A DNA stretch of 64,000 bases from Sneathiellales bacterium. Its GTDB lineage: Bacteria > Pseudomonadota > Alphaproteobacteria > JANQFL01. A model generated the notes under the pieces. The model did no database searches. It saw only the letters and a list, made by a program, of their open reading frames with translations, and was not told the DNA's origin. This document shows positions 26,253 through 34,693 of the stretch, in pieces. Positions within the stretch are counted from its first letter, which is position 1; each line of letters opens with the position of its first letter. The position numbers and the translations under genes are program-made. Location of the stretch: the NCBI GenBank assembly GCA_028277845.1, contig JANQFL010000024.1, positions 62,001 through 126,000 of the forward strand, read 5' to 3'.

Positions 26253-27491
26253 CTACTCCGCGGCCGATGCAGAGATCGGATGCGTACTGTCACCGCGTTC
26301 CCAGTCGGGGATGTAGTCGCGCGTCATCGGCACCGCGTCGATGGACTTGGCCATCTGAATTTGGAACACGACATGGCCGCCGTAACGGAAGGTCGCTTCG
26401 CTTGCCGAAAGATAGAACTCCCACATCCGGCAAAACCGCTCGTCATACAACGATCTGATTTTCTCCCGGTTGGCCGTGAACCGCTGACGCCAGGCCTTGA
26501 GCGTTTCCGCGTAGTGCAGCCGCAGTATCTCGACGTCCGTCAATTGCAATCTGGTGTCTTCGATCACCGGGACGACTTCGCTCAAGGCCGGAGAGTACCC
26601 GCCGGGGAAGATGTATTTGTTGATCCAGGGGTCGGTGTCCGACGGGCCATCGGCGCGGCCGATGGTGTGGAGAAGTGCGACGCCGTCATCGCGCAACAGA
26701 TCCCGCACCTTGCCGAAGAATTTCGGATAGTGACCGATACCGACATGCTCGAACATTCCGACCGACACGATGCGGTCGTAGGTTTCCTTGACGTCACGAT
26801 AGTCGCGCAGCAGAAATTCCACACGGTCGCTCAAGCCCAGCTCTTCGGCCCTTTGCCGCGAAACCTTGTGTTGTTCTTCCGACAGCGTCACGCCGGTCAC
26901 GTGCGCGCCGGTCGTCTGCGCGAGATAAATCGCCATGCCGCCCCAGCCCGAGCCGATATCGAGAACACGATGGCGCGGTTCCACCAGCAACTTGGCCGCG
27001 ATATGTCGTTTCTTCTGCGCTTGCGCACGCTCCAGGTCGTCACCTGGATCGGCGAAGTAGGCGCACGAATACTGACGGTCCGAATCGAGGAACAATTCGT
27101 ACAACGCACCGTTTAGATCATAGTGGTGCGCGACATTGGCCTTGGATCTTCCGACCGGATTGTACTGGGTAACGCGCCGCGCCAGTCGGCGCGTGAAACG
27201 AAGGATGTCGGAAAACCAGTGAACGGTGTCCCACCCCATGTTCCTGAAAATCAGATCGAGGAACAAATGAATGTCGCCGTCGTCGAATTCGACCTTGCCG
27301 TCCATGTAGGCTTCGCCCATCGCAAGCGAAGGCTTGGCGACCACTCGGTAAGGAAACGACGGATCCTTGATCCGAAGCGTGACCTGTGGGCCTTGACCGT
27401 CGCCGAAATCGAAGCGCCGGTTGGATGCGTCGACGACCGACAGCGATCCTTGCTTGACCAATCCCCTCAGAAGGCTTTTTAGAAACAACAC
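26253..27491 (-). CDS. cfa: Cyclopropane-fatty-acyl-phospholipid synthase
   Basis: Cfa transfers methylene from S-adenosylmethionine to double bonds of membrane phospholipid acyl chains, usually in stationary phase or acid stress. The GTG at 27491 is chosen because AGGGGAG lies 8 bases upstream, giving 412 residues; the open frame runs farther upstream without support. The SAM-binding motif is VLDIGSGWGGMAIYLA (about residues 168-183). NVAHHYDLNGALYELFLD and IVSVGMFEHVGIGHY are further family blocks. It sits between rplI and dnaB, a pair usually closer together, and has its own candidate promoter and a terminator upstream. Confidence 0.93.
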   Translation of the reverse strand: MLFLKSLLRGLVKQGSLSVVDASNRRFDFGDGQGPQVTLRIKDPSFPYRVVAKPSLAMGEAYMDGKVEFDDGDIHLFLDLIFRNMGWDTVHWFSDILRFTRRLARRVTQYNPVGRSKANVAHHYDLNGALYELFLDSDRQYSCAYFADPGDDLERAQAQKKRHIAAKLLVEPRHRVLDIGSGWGGMAIYLAQTTGAHVTGVTLSEEQHKVSRQRAEELGLSDRVEFLLRDYRDVKETYDRIVSVGMFEHVGIGHYPKFFGKVRDLLRDDGVALLHTIGRADGPSDTDPWINKYIFPGGYSPALSEVVPVIEDTRLQLTDVEILRLHYAETLKAWRQRFTANREKIRSLYDERFCRMWEFYLSASEATFRYGGHVVFQIQMAKSIDAVPMTRDYIPDWERGDSTHPISASAAE

Positions 27492-27588
27492 AGCCCTTAC
27501 TCCCCTGGTTCTGCGGCCTAACAACCTTTCCCCTGAGTCTCGGCCGTCGCATGAAATCCAAGTCGATATGGATCTGCTTTGTTTCCCA

Positions 27589-27616
27589 ATTTTAACAAAA
27601 AATACCGAATTGCAAA
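27589..27616 (-). promoter_or_regulatory. Candidate promoter for cfa
   Basis: Read on the minus strand: TTTGCA, a 16-base spacer, and TAAAAT (27594-27589). The -10 element is 5 of 6 to consensus. It lies about 100 bases before the cfa GTG and downstream of the rplI terminator, fitting separate control of cfa. Confidence 0.5.
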
Positions 27617-27657
27617 ACCAGAGGGTGTTAACGAACCGGGCACCGCTCATGGTGGCC

Positions 27658-27697
27658 AAAAACAAAAGAAAACGGCGCGGGAAACCCGCGCCGTTTC
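27658..27697 (-). terminator. Rho-independent terminator after rplI
   Basis: AAACGGCGCGGG (27670-27681) and CCCGCGCCGTTT (27685-27696) form a perfect 12-base stem with a 3-base loop. On the minus strand it is followed by a T-rich stretch. It starts about 30 bases after the rplI stop and closes the rpsF-rpsR-rplI operon. Confidence 0.92.
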
Positions 27698-27727
27698 AAT
27701 TCGGCGAAAACACGAAAAGTGAATCGA

Positions 27728-28369
27728 TTACGTCGTTTCTTCCGCGTTTTCCGCGGTTGCGTCGGCGGCCGGTTCTTCCACCGCCTCTTCCGTGTCTTCC
27801 TGTTCAGACGGCGCAAGAGCCGCATCCTCGAAGAATTCCTCGACGGCGACCGCTTCTTCGTCACTGTCCTCGGTCGCGACGGGAACGGCGCCGTTCTTGG
27901 CATCGGCCTGAAGTTCGGCTTCCTCCTCGGACCGGGCAATGTTGACGTTGACCGTCACGTTGACTTCCGGGTGCAGGGCAACCTTGATGGCGTGAATCCC
28001 GAGTTCCTTGATCGAACGGTCGATCTGAACCTGTTTCCGGTCGATCGTGACGCCGGCATCGGTGACCGCCTCGGCGATATCACGCGAGCTGACCGAGCCG
28101 TAAAGTTGCGCACTGTCGCTGGCCTGACGCAGCAGAACCACCGTCAAGCCTTCCGCCTTGCCGGCAACCGATTCGGCTTCCGACCTGCGTTCCAGGTTTT
28201 GCGCTTCCAACTGCGCCCGGTCCTGTTCGAACCGGGCCAGGTTTTCCTTGGTGGCGCGCAGCGCCTTTTTGGTCGGAAGCAGATAGTTACGGGCGAAGCC
28301 GTCTTTGACCTTAACGACGTCACCCATCTGGCCGAGTTTTTCGACACGTTCCAGCAATACGATTTCCAT
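27728..28369 (-). CDS. rplI: 50S ribosomal protein L9
   Basis: L9 binds 23S rRNA near the L1 stalk with its N-domain. The conserved N-terminal block is [19 protein letters not shown], with [14 protein letters not shown] following at about residues 19-32. A long helix joins it to the C-domain ([24 protein letters not shown]). The protein has 213 residues against about 150 in E. coli; the extra 60 or so from about residue 153 are very acidic (Glu, Asp, Ala) and probably disordered. It is the third gene of the rpsF operon and is followed by a strong terminator. Confidence 0.96.
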   Translation of the reverse strand: MEIVLLERVEKLGQMGDVVKVKDGFARNYLLPTKKALRATKENLARFEQDRAQLEAQNLERRSEAESVAGKAEGLTVVLLRQASDSAQLYGSVSSRDIAEAVTDAGVTIDRKQVQIDRSIKELGIHAIKVALHPEVNVTVNVNIARSEEEAELQADAKNGAVPVATEDSDEEAVAVEEFFEDAALAPSEQEDTEEAVEEPAADATAENAEETT

Positions 28370-28391
28370 GATCCGTACTCCTCGCGCCTAC

Positions 28392-28637
28392 TTACTTGAC
28401 GACATAAGGAAGCAGGGCCAAATGGCGGGCCCGCTTGATGGCCCGCGCCAGCTCGCGCTGCTTCTTCTTGGAAACGGCCGTGATGCGGCTCGGTACGATC
28501 TTTCCGCGCTCGGAAAGGAACCGCTGCAGCAGTTTCGTATCCTTGTAGTCGATCTTCGGTGCATCCGCGCCGGAGAAGGGGCATGTTTTGCGGCGACGGA
28601 AAAAGGGCCGACGGCCACCACCTCTGGGTCCAGCCAT
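28392..28637 (-). CDS. rpsR: 30S ribosomal protein S18
   Basis: An 81-residue S18. [12 protein letters not shown] near the N-terminus, [19 protein letters not shown] and [29 protein letters not shown] (about residues 48-76) are the conserved segments. S18 binds the 16S rRNA platform as a heterodimer with S6. The ATG at 28637 is chosen over a TTG six bases upstream because AGGAG lies 8 bases before it. It starts 2 bases after the rpsF stop codon. Confidence 0.97.
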   Translation of the reverse strand: MAGPRGGGRRPFFRRRKTCPFSGADAPKIDYKDTKLLQRFLSERGKIVPSRITAVSKKKQRELARAIKRARHLALLPYVVK

Positions 28638-28639
28638 GA

Positions 28640-29077
28640 TCAATTCTCCTCGCTAGCTTTGGTTTCACGAGCCGCGGATTCGGCACGCGGCTGGCGGTCA
28701 CGCCGGTCGCCGCGATCTCCGCGGTCTCCACGGTCGCGCCGGTCGTCCCGCGAGCCCTTGTTCTGCATGACGATCGAAGGGCCTTCCTCCAATTCATCGA
28801 CCTTCACGGTCAGGTACCGGATGATGTCTTCGCTGATGCGGAAGTTCCGCTCCATTTCGTGAACGGCGTTGGCGGGGGCATCGATGTGCATCATCACATA
28901 GTGCCCCTTGCGGTTTTTCTTGATCCGATAAGACAGTCCGCGCACGCCCCAATATTCGGACTTGGCGATGCGTCCACCGTTTTCTTCCACGATCGATGTG
29001 AAGCTTTGGGTCATGTTTTCGACCTGTTGGGCCGAAACATCCTGTCGCGCGATGAACACGCTTTCGTACAAAGGCAT
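28640..29077 (-). CDS. rpsF: 30S ribosomal protein S6
   Basis: S6 binds the 30S platform together with S18. The N-terminal 100 residues carry the S6 fold: [39 protein letters not shown] and [16 protein letters not shown]. After that comes a 40-residue tail with an Arg-Asp-Gly repeat ([16 protein letters not shown]) and then a mixed acidic end; E. coli S6 instead has a glutamate tail. An AGGAG lies close to the ATG. A hairpin leader and a promoter are described separately upstream. Confidence 0.97.
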   Translation of the reverse strand: MPLYESVFIARQDVSAQQVENMTQSFTSIVEENGGRIAKSEYWGVRGLSYRIKKNRKGHYVMMHIDAPANAVHEMERNFRISEDIIRYLTVKVDELEEGPSIVMQNKGSRDDRRDRGDRGDRGDRRDRQPRAESAARETKASEEN

Positions 29078-29100
29078 ATATGCTCCTTGTGGCTGTTAAC

Positions 29101-29139
29101 GGCCCGGCGTGAAGCCAAAGTCACCTCACGGTACGGACC
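29101..29139 (-). promoter_or_regulatory. Hairpin in the rpsF leader, candidate S6:S18 binding motif
   Basis: On the minus-strand transcript GGUCC (29139-29135) pairs with GGGCC (29105-29101), then an internal loop GUACC/GCC, then GUGAGG pairs with CUUCAC around a 9-base apical loop. A CCG trinucleotide sits at the edge of the internal loop. This is the general form of the S6:S18 autoregulatory motif described in rpsF leaders. It ends 23 bases before the rpsF start codon. Call made by eye. Confidence 0.5.
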
Positions 29140-29178
29140 TAGCCGGCAAATGCCGGCAAGGAGTTATGAAGGCGGCGG

Positions 29179-29206
29179 AATATACGGGAAAAACAGCGGG
29201 ATACAA
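29179..29206 (-). promoter_or_regulatory. Candidate promoter of the rpsF operon
   Basis: Read on the minus strand: TTGTAT, a 16-base spacer, TATATT (29184-29179). The -10 box is 5 of 6 to consensus, the -35 box 3 of 6. It would give a leader of about 95 bases that contains the S6:S18-like hairpin and a GCCGGC-AAAT-GCCGGC inverted repeat (29142-29157). Confidence 0.5.
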
Positions 29207-29319
29207 GTGAAAACTGGAGAAATCGGCGGGTTTTCTTGAGTATCGCGAGCCGAGCGGTCCTGGGGAATGACCGGTCGCGTCCAAATTTGGTCATATTTCG
29301 GCTTTAATGCACGCCAGCC

Positions 29320-29348
29320 TTGACATCCCGCGATGACATAACGCTATT
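29320..29348 (+). promoter_or_regulatory. Candidate promoter of the fab cluster
   Basis: The 320-base gap 29078-29397 separates rpsF and fabD, which diverge. Besides the rpsF promoter and leader, it holds a perfect TTGACA at 29320-29325 with a weak -10 element (GCTATT, 29343-29348) after 17 bases, about 50 bases before fabD. No gene was found in this gap. Confidence 0.35.
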
Positions 29349-29397
29349 TCTGCCCCATTGACGTTGATAGGCCTTTCGGCCGTTGAGGGACCAATTT

Positions 29398-30339
29398 ATG
29401 CAGCGTGCTTTCACCTTTCCCGGTCAGGGATCACAAGCGGTCGGCATGGGGAAGGAATTGGCGGATTCGTTTGAATCGGCCCGGCTTATCTATGAAGAAG
29501 TCGACGAGGCTCTGAAACAGAATCTCACGAAACTGATGTTCGAAGGGCCGGACGAAGAGCTGACCCTGACGGAAAACGCGCAGCCGGCTCTGATGGCTGT
29601 CAGTGTGGCGGCATGCCGGGTGCTCGAAAACGACGCCGGTGTCGATTTTGCCAAAACCGCCAATTTCGTGGCGGGGCATTCCTTGGGGGAGTATTCGGCA
29701 TTGGCGGCGGCCAAAGCACTTTCCTTGCAGGATACGGCCAGGCTGCTGAAGGCCCGCGGACAGGCCATGCAGCGTGCGGTTCCCGTCGGAGAAGGGGCCA
29801 TGGCCGCGTTGCTGGGCCTGGACGCCGACGTGGCGGACCAGGTGGCGGAGGAAGCCGCGGACGGTGACGTCTGCGCGGTGGCCAATGACAATGCGTCGGG
29901 GCAGGTGGTTGTCAGCGGCCATACGGCGGCCGTGGAACGTGCGATCGAAATCGCCAAGGAAAAAGGCGCCAAGCGTGGCGTGCTGCTGCCGGTCAGTGCG
30001 CCTTTTCATTGCCCTTTGATGGCGCCGGCCGCCGATGAGATGGCGGAAGCCTTGGCGGGCGTGACCATTGCACCGCCGGTCGTCCCGTTGGTCGCCAATG
30101 TGACCGCCGGTTCGGAAAGCGACCCGGAAGTGATTCGGAAACAACTGGTCGAACAGGTGACGGGGCGTGTGCGCTGGCGGGAAAGCGTCCTGTACCTGCG
30201 GGATCAGGGGGTCGGCCAACTGGTGGAACTTGGTGCCGGAAAGGTCCTGACCGGCTTGGTCCGGAGGATCGACCGGGATTTGACCGGCGTATCCATTCAG
30301 GCGCCCGGTGACGTCGATGGATTCGTAAGCTCGCTTTGA
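29398..30339 (+). CDS. fabD: Malonyl-CoA:ACP transacylase
   Basis: FabD loads malonyl groups onto acyl carrier protein to feed fatty acid elongation. ATG 29398 is chosen because GAGGGA lies 7 bases before it. The 313-residue protein starts with AFTFPGQGSQAVGMG, S95 in GHSLGEYSAL is the nucleophile, and the catalytic His lies in SAPFHCPLM. The last conserved segment is ELGAGKVLTGL. It is the first gene of fabD-fabG-acpP-fabF-mltG. Confidence 0.97.
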   Translation: MQRAFTFPGQGSQAVGMGKELADSFESARLIYEEVDEALKQNLTKLMFEGPDEELTLTENAQPALMAVSVAACRVLENDAGVDFAKTANFVAGHSLGEYSALAAAKALSLQDTARLLKARGQAMQRAVPVGEGAMAALLGLDADVADQVAEEAADGDVCAVANDNASGQVVVSGHTAAVERAIEIAKEKGAKRGVLLPVSAPFHCPLMAPAADEMAEALAGVTIAPPVVPLVANVTAGSESDPEVIRKQLVEQVTGRVRWRESVLYLRDQGVGQLVELGAGKVLTGLVRRIDRDLTGVSIQAPGDVDGFVSSL

Positions 30340-30393
30340 GCCACGCGACACTGATTTTGACATTTACAAGGCATTACAAGGACTCGGGGCACG

Positions 30394-31131
30394 ATGTTTG
30401 ACTTGACTGGCAAGAATGCTCTGGTGACCGGAGCGACCGGCGGAATTGGCGAAGCGATCGCCCGTACCCTGCATGGCCTCGGTGCAACCGTCGTATTGTC
30501 CGGCCGCCGGGTGGGCGTGCTTGACGAGCTGGCAAAGGAGCTCGGCGATCGGGCATATGTCAGCCCATGCGACCTGGCCGATCCGGATTCTGTCGCTGAC
30601 CTGGTCAAGCAAGCCGAGGAACTTTCCGGCGGCATCGATATTCTGGTCAACAACGCCGGCCTGACCCGCGACAATCTCGCCATGCGTATGAAGGACGAGG
30701 AGTGGCAGGACGTGCTGGACGTCAATCTGACGGCCAGCTTCCGCCTGATCCGTTCGGTCCTGCGCGGCATGATGAAGCGCCGTGGCGGCCGGGTCGTCAA
30801 TATCACCTCGATCGTCGGCGCCACCGGCAATCCGGGACAGGCGAACTACGCCGCCTCGAAGGCCGGGTTGGTGGGCATGTCCAAGGCGCTGGCCGCGGAA
30901 GTGGCGTCCCGCGGCATCACCATCAATTGTGTCGCCCCGGGTTTTATCGATACCGCCATGACCCAGGCGCTGGATGAATCCCAGCGCGAGAAGCTGCAAG
31001 GTCAGATCCCGGCAGGCCGGCTGGGCGTGGTCGATGATGTCGCCGCCTGTGTTGCCTTCCTGGCCAGCGACGAGGCCGGTTATATCACCGGGCAAACCCT
31101 GCACGTAAATGGCGGAATGGCTATGATTTGA
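30394..31131 (+). CDS. fabG: 3-oxoacyl-[acyl-carrier-protein] reductase
   Basis: FabG reduces 3-ketoacyl-ACP with NADPH. A 245-residue SDR with TGATGGIG (about residues 13-20), NNAG (about 86-89), a Ser in NITSIVG and the catalytic YAASK. The C-terminal end is GQTLHVNGGMAMI, the usual FabG finish. The fabD-fabG-acpP-fabF context settles the assignment among SDRs. It lies 54 bases after fabD. Confidence 0.96.
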   Translation: MFDLTGKNALVTGATGGIGEAIARTLHGLGATVVLSGRRVGVLDELAKELGDRAYVSPCDLADPDSVADLVKQAEELSGGIDILVNNAGLTRDNLAMRMKDEEWQDVLDVNLTASFRLIRSVLRGMMKRRGGRVVNITSIVGATGNPGQANYAASKAGLVGMSKALAAEVASRGITINCVAPGFIDTAMTQALDESQREKLQGQIPAGRLGVVDDVAACVAFLASDEAGYITGQTLHVNGGMAMI

Positions 31132-31162
31132 GCCCTGTTTCGGGCGTCTGGTCAAGGTGGTT

Positions 31163-31190
31163 AAAGTGTGCTAGGTAGGCGCACTTTTCG
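31163..31190 (+). terminator. Hairpin between fabG and acpP
   Basis: AAAGTGTGC (31163-31171) and GCGCACTTT (31179-31187) form a 9-base stem with one G-U pair and a 7-base loop, then TTTCG. The T-tract is short, so this may be a weak terminator or a processing site that lets acpP be expressed separately. Confidence 0.45.
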
Positions 31191-31268
31191 CCCAGAAAAT
31201 AGAAATTTTTGAGGTTCTTTGGGCTATTGGTTTCGCAATATTCCTGAAAAAGCTAAGGAAGATGAAAG

Positions 31269-31502
31269 ATGAGTGATATCGCCGACCGCGTTAAGAAAAT
31301 CGTTGTTGAGCACCTGGGGGTAGATGAGGACAAGGTCACCGAAGCGGCCAGCTTCATCGATGACCTCGGTGCCGATAGCCTCGATACCGTCGAACTGGTG
31401 ATGGCGTTCGAGGAAGAGTTTGGTTGTGAAATTCCCGATGACGCGGCGGAAAAAATCCTGACCGTCAAGGATGCTATCGACTACATCAAAGAGCATGCCT
31501 AA
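31269..31502 (+). CDS. acpP: Acyl carrier protein
   Basis: A 77-residue acidic four-helix protein that carries growing acyl chains. S37 in [12 protein letters not shown] is the attachment site for the 4-phosphopantetheine added by AcpS. The sequence [20 protein letters not shown] is the standard N-terminus. A 137-base gap with a hairpin separates it from fabG, and fabF follows after 45 bases. Confidence 0.98.
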   Translation: MSDIADRVKKIVVEHLGVDEDKVTEAASFIDDLGADSLDTVELVMAFEEEFGCEIPDDAAEKILTVKDAIDYIKEHA

Positions 31503-31547
31503 GTAGATTGTCAGAGTTGATGATTTGTAGCTGGTAGAGGCTTGAAC

Positions 31548-32804
31548 ATGCGCCGTGTCGTCGTTACTGGATTGGGTTTGGTTACGCCACTGGGCTGCGG
31601 CGTGCAAACGAGCTGGGACCGCTTGATCAACGGAGATTCCGGTGCCGGTCCGATTACCCGGTTCGATGCATCCGACTTGCCCGCGCGGGTCGCATGTGAA
31701 ATCAAAACCGGGGATGGGCCGGGACAGTTCAATCCGGACGACTGGGTGACGCCCAAGGAACAGAAGAAGATCGACGACTTCATTCTGTACGGCATGGCCG
31801 CGTCACAGCAGGCCATCGAGGATTCCGGGTGGCTGCCCACCGAAGATGAAGACCAGTTCCGAACCGGTGTCTTGATCGGCTCCGGCATCGGTGGTTTGCC
31901 GGGTATCGAAGCATCATCGGTCGTTCTGCATGAACGCGGGCCGCGGCGTATCAGTCCGTTTTTCATTCCGGGGAGATTGATCAACCTGGTGTCCGGGCAG
32001 GTTTCCATCAAATACGGTCTGAAGGGTCCGAACCATGCCGTCGTGACCGCGTGTTCGACGGGAGCGCATGCGATCGGCGACGCGGCGCGTTTGATTATGT
32101 TGGACGATGCCGATGTCATGGTCGCCGGCGGCGCCGAAGGGGCTATCTGCCGTATCGGCATGACCGGCTTCGCCAATGCCAAGGCATTGAGCACGTCCTA
32201 CAACGATGCCCCGGAAACGGCGTCTCGCCCCTGGGACGAGGGCCGGGATGGTTTCGTCATGGGTGAGGGAGCCGGCATCGTCGTCCTCGAGGAACTCGAG
32301 CACGCCAGGAAGCGCGGTGCGAACATTTATGCCGAGATTGTCGGCTATGGCCTGACGGGCGACGCCTATCACATCACGGCACCGGCGCCGGATGGCAACG
32401 GCGCCAGACGGTGCATGGCGGCAGCCTTGAAACGGGCGCAACTGGATCCGTCGGCGGTCGACTATATCAATGCGCACGGGACTTCGACGCCGCTCGGCGA
32501 CGAGATCGAGGTCAAGGCGGTGAAGGATCTGTTTGGCGACGCCGCTAACTCGGTCAGCATGTCGTCGACCAAATCGTCCATCGGCCACTTGCTCGGTGCC
32601 GCCGGCAGCGTGGAAGCTATTTTCAGCATATTGGCGATCAAACACGGCGTCATGCCGCCGACGCTCAATCTGGAAAATCCGTCCGAAGGCTGTGACCTCG
32701 ACTTCGTCGCCAACGAAGCCAAGGAAAAGGATGTCCGGGTGGCGCTTTCCAATTCGTTCGGGTTTGGCGGGACCAACGCATCCCTCGTAATGTCAGCCTT
32801 GTAA
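31548..32804 (+). CDS. fabF: 3-oxoacyl-[acyl-carrier-protein] synthase II
   Basis: FabF condenses acyl-ACP with malonyl-ACP. ATG 31548 is used because AGAGG lies 7 bases upstream; a TTG six bases earlier is in frame. The 418-residue thiolase-fold enzyme has the nucleophile C169 in TACSTGAHAIGDA, His in NAHGTSTPLGD and the SSTKSSIGHLLGAAG block with Lys and His. It begins RRVVVTGLGLVTPLG. It completes the fabD-fabG-acpP-fabF order typical of proteobacteria. Confidence 0.97.
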   Translation: MRRVVVTGLGLVTPLGCGVQTSWDRLINGDSGAGPITRFDASDLPARVACEIKTGDGPGQFNPDDWVTPKEQKKIDDFILYGMAASQQAIEDSGWLPTEDEDQFRTGVLIGSGIGGLPGIEASSVVLHERGPRRISPFFIPGRLINLVSGQVSIKYGLKGPNHAVVTACSTGAHAIGDAARLIMLDDADVMVAGGAEGAICRIGMTGFANAKALSTSYNDAPETASRPWDEGRDGFVMGEGAGIVVLEELEHARKRGANIYAEIVGYGLTGDAYHITAPAPDGNGARRCMAAALKRAQLDPSAVDYINAHGTSTPLGDEIEVKAVKDLFGDAANSVSMSSTKSSIGHLLGAAGSVEAIFSILAIKHGVMPPTLNLENPSEGCDLDFVANEAKEKDVRVALSNSFGFGGTNASLVMSAL

Positions 32805-32808
32805 CCCT

Positions 32809-33801
32809 ATGAAGGGCAGAGCGGTCAAGCTGGCGGCTCTGATTGTCCTCCTTGGCCTCGTTGGCGCCTTGGGGTTTTCTCTCTACGGGTATTTGGAATT
32901 CACCAAACCGGGTCCCTTGCGCGACCCGGCTGTCGTCCTCCTGCCCAAGGGGGCGGGTTCCGCACGAATCGCGCAGGTTCTGACGGAAGCCGGCGCCGTC
33001 CGCGACGGGCTTGTATTTCGCATCGGTGTGCGTTTATCGGGTGCATCCAGGGATCTGAAAGCCGGCGAATACCGGCTGGCGGCACATACGAGCCCTCAGG
33101 CCATCATGAAATTGCTGATTTCCGGTAAGACGGTCGTCCGCCGTATTACCACTGCCGAAGGTCTGACATCCCAACAGATTCTGGATATCGTCAACGAAGC
33201 CGAAGGCCTGACGGGGGAAGTGGCGACGGTTCCGGAAGGAACGCTGCTACCGGAAACCTATCACTATTCATGGGGTGATTCCCGGCAAGACGTCGTCAAC
33301 CGGATGCGGCGTTCGATGGAGCGCGTCTTGACCGGGCTTTGGGATGCACGGGCGAAAGGACTGCCGATCAGCGATCCCTACCAAGCGGTCATCCTGGCGT
33401 CCATCGTCGAAAAAGAAACGGCTGTGGCCGAGGAACGGCCTCACATCGCCGGTGTATTCATCAACCGCCTGCGCAAGGGCATGCGTTTGCAATCCGATCC
33501 CACGGTCGCGTACGGGCTGGGCCGGGACGGCTACACGCTTGATCGGCCGCTGACGCGGAAAGATCTGAAAACCTGGTCGGCATTCAATACCTACGTCATC
33601 GACGGATTGCCGCCAAGACCCATTGCCAACCCGGGTAAAGCCAGTATCGAAGCCGCCCTCAACCCGTTGAGTACGAAGGATCTCTATTTTGTCGCCGACG
33701 GGACCGGCGGGCACGCATTCGCCCGCACATTGTCCGAACACAATCGGAATGTTCGTAAATGGCGCCGGATTCAGTCCAAAACGAAAAAGGCGACACAGTA
33801 G
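32809..33801 (+). CDS. mltG: Endolytic murein transglycosylase MltG
   Basis: MltG cuts nascent glycan strands in the periplasm and is thought to set their length. One N-terminal membrane helix (about residues 5-26) anchors a YceG-like domain. The catalytic Glu lies in ILASIVEKETAVAEE; HIAGVFINRLRKGMRLQSDP and PRPIANPGKASIEAAL are further signature blocks. A LysM-like subdomain precedes the catalytic part. Length 330 is normal. It starts 4 bases after fabF, as in many bacteria where mltG follows the fab cluster. Confidence 0.95.
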   Translation: MKGRAVKLAALIVLLGLVGALGFSLYGYLEFTKPGPLRDPAVVLLPKGAGSARIAQVLTEAGAVRDGLVFRIGVRLSGASRDLKAGEYRLAAHTSPQAIMKLLISGKTVVRRITTAEGLTSQQILDIVNEAEGLTGEVATVPEGTLLPETYHYSWGDSRQDVVNRMRRSMERVLTGLWDARAKGLPISDPYQAVILASIVEKETAVAEERPHIAGVFINRLRKGMRLQSDPTVAYGLGRDGYTLDRPLTRKDLKTWSAFNTYVIDGLPPRPIANPGKASIEAALNPLSTKDLYFVADGTGGHAFARTLSEHNRNVRKWRRIQSKTKKATQ

Positions 33802-33829
33802 CCGCGGTTTCGGTGTTGCCCATCTAAAT

Positions 33830-34588
33830 CTACTTGTCTGGCAGCCGGCGGGTCGTGAAGTCGGCAATTCGGTCGGGTAGGGCACCGAGCAACCAAGCGC
33901 CGAATGCCATCGGCGGCGGGAAAGATATACGGCCTTTCCCGCGTTGCAGGTTCCTGCGAATTATGCGTGCCGCTTTTTCGGCGCTCATCAACATCGGCAT
34001 GGCAAATTGGTTCTTCGCGGTCAGCCGGCTGACAACGAATCCCGGGCATATGACGGAGACACCGACGCCGTGACGCGCAGCCCAGCCTCTCAGACCTTCG
34101 CCATATGCCTTCGCCGCCGCCTTCGAGGCGGAATAGGCCGGAGCGCCCCCAAGGCCACGGTAGGCCGACAAGGAAGACATGATGGCGATGTGACCGGATC
34201 TTTTCGATACCATGATTTCGAGAGCCGGATTGACGGTGTTGACCACGCCCATCAGATTGACGTCGAACAGCAGGTGACTCTTTTCATCGAAATCGTCGAT
34301 TGTTCGTTGTGGTGCAGATAAGCCGGCATTGGCGATCACGAGGTCGATGGGCGCCCGCCGATCGCTCGATCGAATCCATGCCGCCATGGCCTTTCTGTTG
34401 GTGACGGAGTCGGTCGTCGTCGTGACGTCGGCGCCCAGCGCACGGCATGCATCGGCGACGGCTTCCAGTCTCGCCGGATTTCGGCCCGATAGAGCAAGAG
34501 TTGATCCCTGTGCAGCATAGGATTTGGCCAGCGCTTCGCCAATTCCACTCGAAGCTCCGGTAATAACGATCGATTTTGGATTATGCAT
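33830..34588 (-). CDS. Short-chain dehydrogenase/reductase
   Basis: A 252-residue classical SDR with TGASSGIG (about residues 10-17), NAG (about 87-89), a Ser in AIMSSLSAYRG and the catalytic YSASK. An Arg after SGR suggests NADP(H). The C-terminal 40 residues hold a hydrophobic stretch (AFGAWLLGALPDRIADF), seen in SDRs of the DltE/YqjQ-like group, that could touch the membrane. The substrate is unknown. It faces mltG at its 3-prime end and diverges from yicC across 105 bases. Confidence 0.85.
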   Translation of the reverse strand: MHNPKSIVITGASSGIGEALAKSYAAQGSTLALSGRNPARLEAVADACRALGADVTTTTDSVTNRKAMAAWIRSSDRRAPIDLVIANAGLSAPQRTIDDFDEKSHLLFDVNLMGVVNTVNPALEIMVSKRSGHIAIMSSLSAYRGLGGAPAYSASKAAAKAYGEGLRGWAARHGVGVSVICPGFVVSRLTAKNQFAMPMLMSAEKAARIIRRNLQRGKGRISFPPPMAFGAWLLGALPDRIADFTTRRLPDK

Positions 34589-34693
34589 TTGAAATCATGA
34601 GTTTTTAGCGGGTTCAGTCTTGGCTCCTTTTGCTTCAAATAATAGACTGAGCCGCGAACTGTCCTTCCAGTATTCATTGACAACGAGGCACGT

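Noticed and set aside
28650-28760. Short DNA repeat in the 3-prime part of rpsF that looks like a small tandem array
   Set aside because: It encodes the Arg-Asp-Gly repeat tail of S6; there are no spacers, so it is not CRISPR, and it is in frame.
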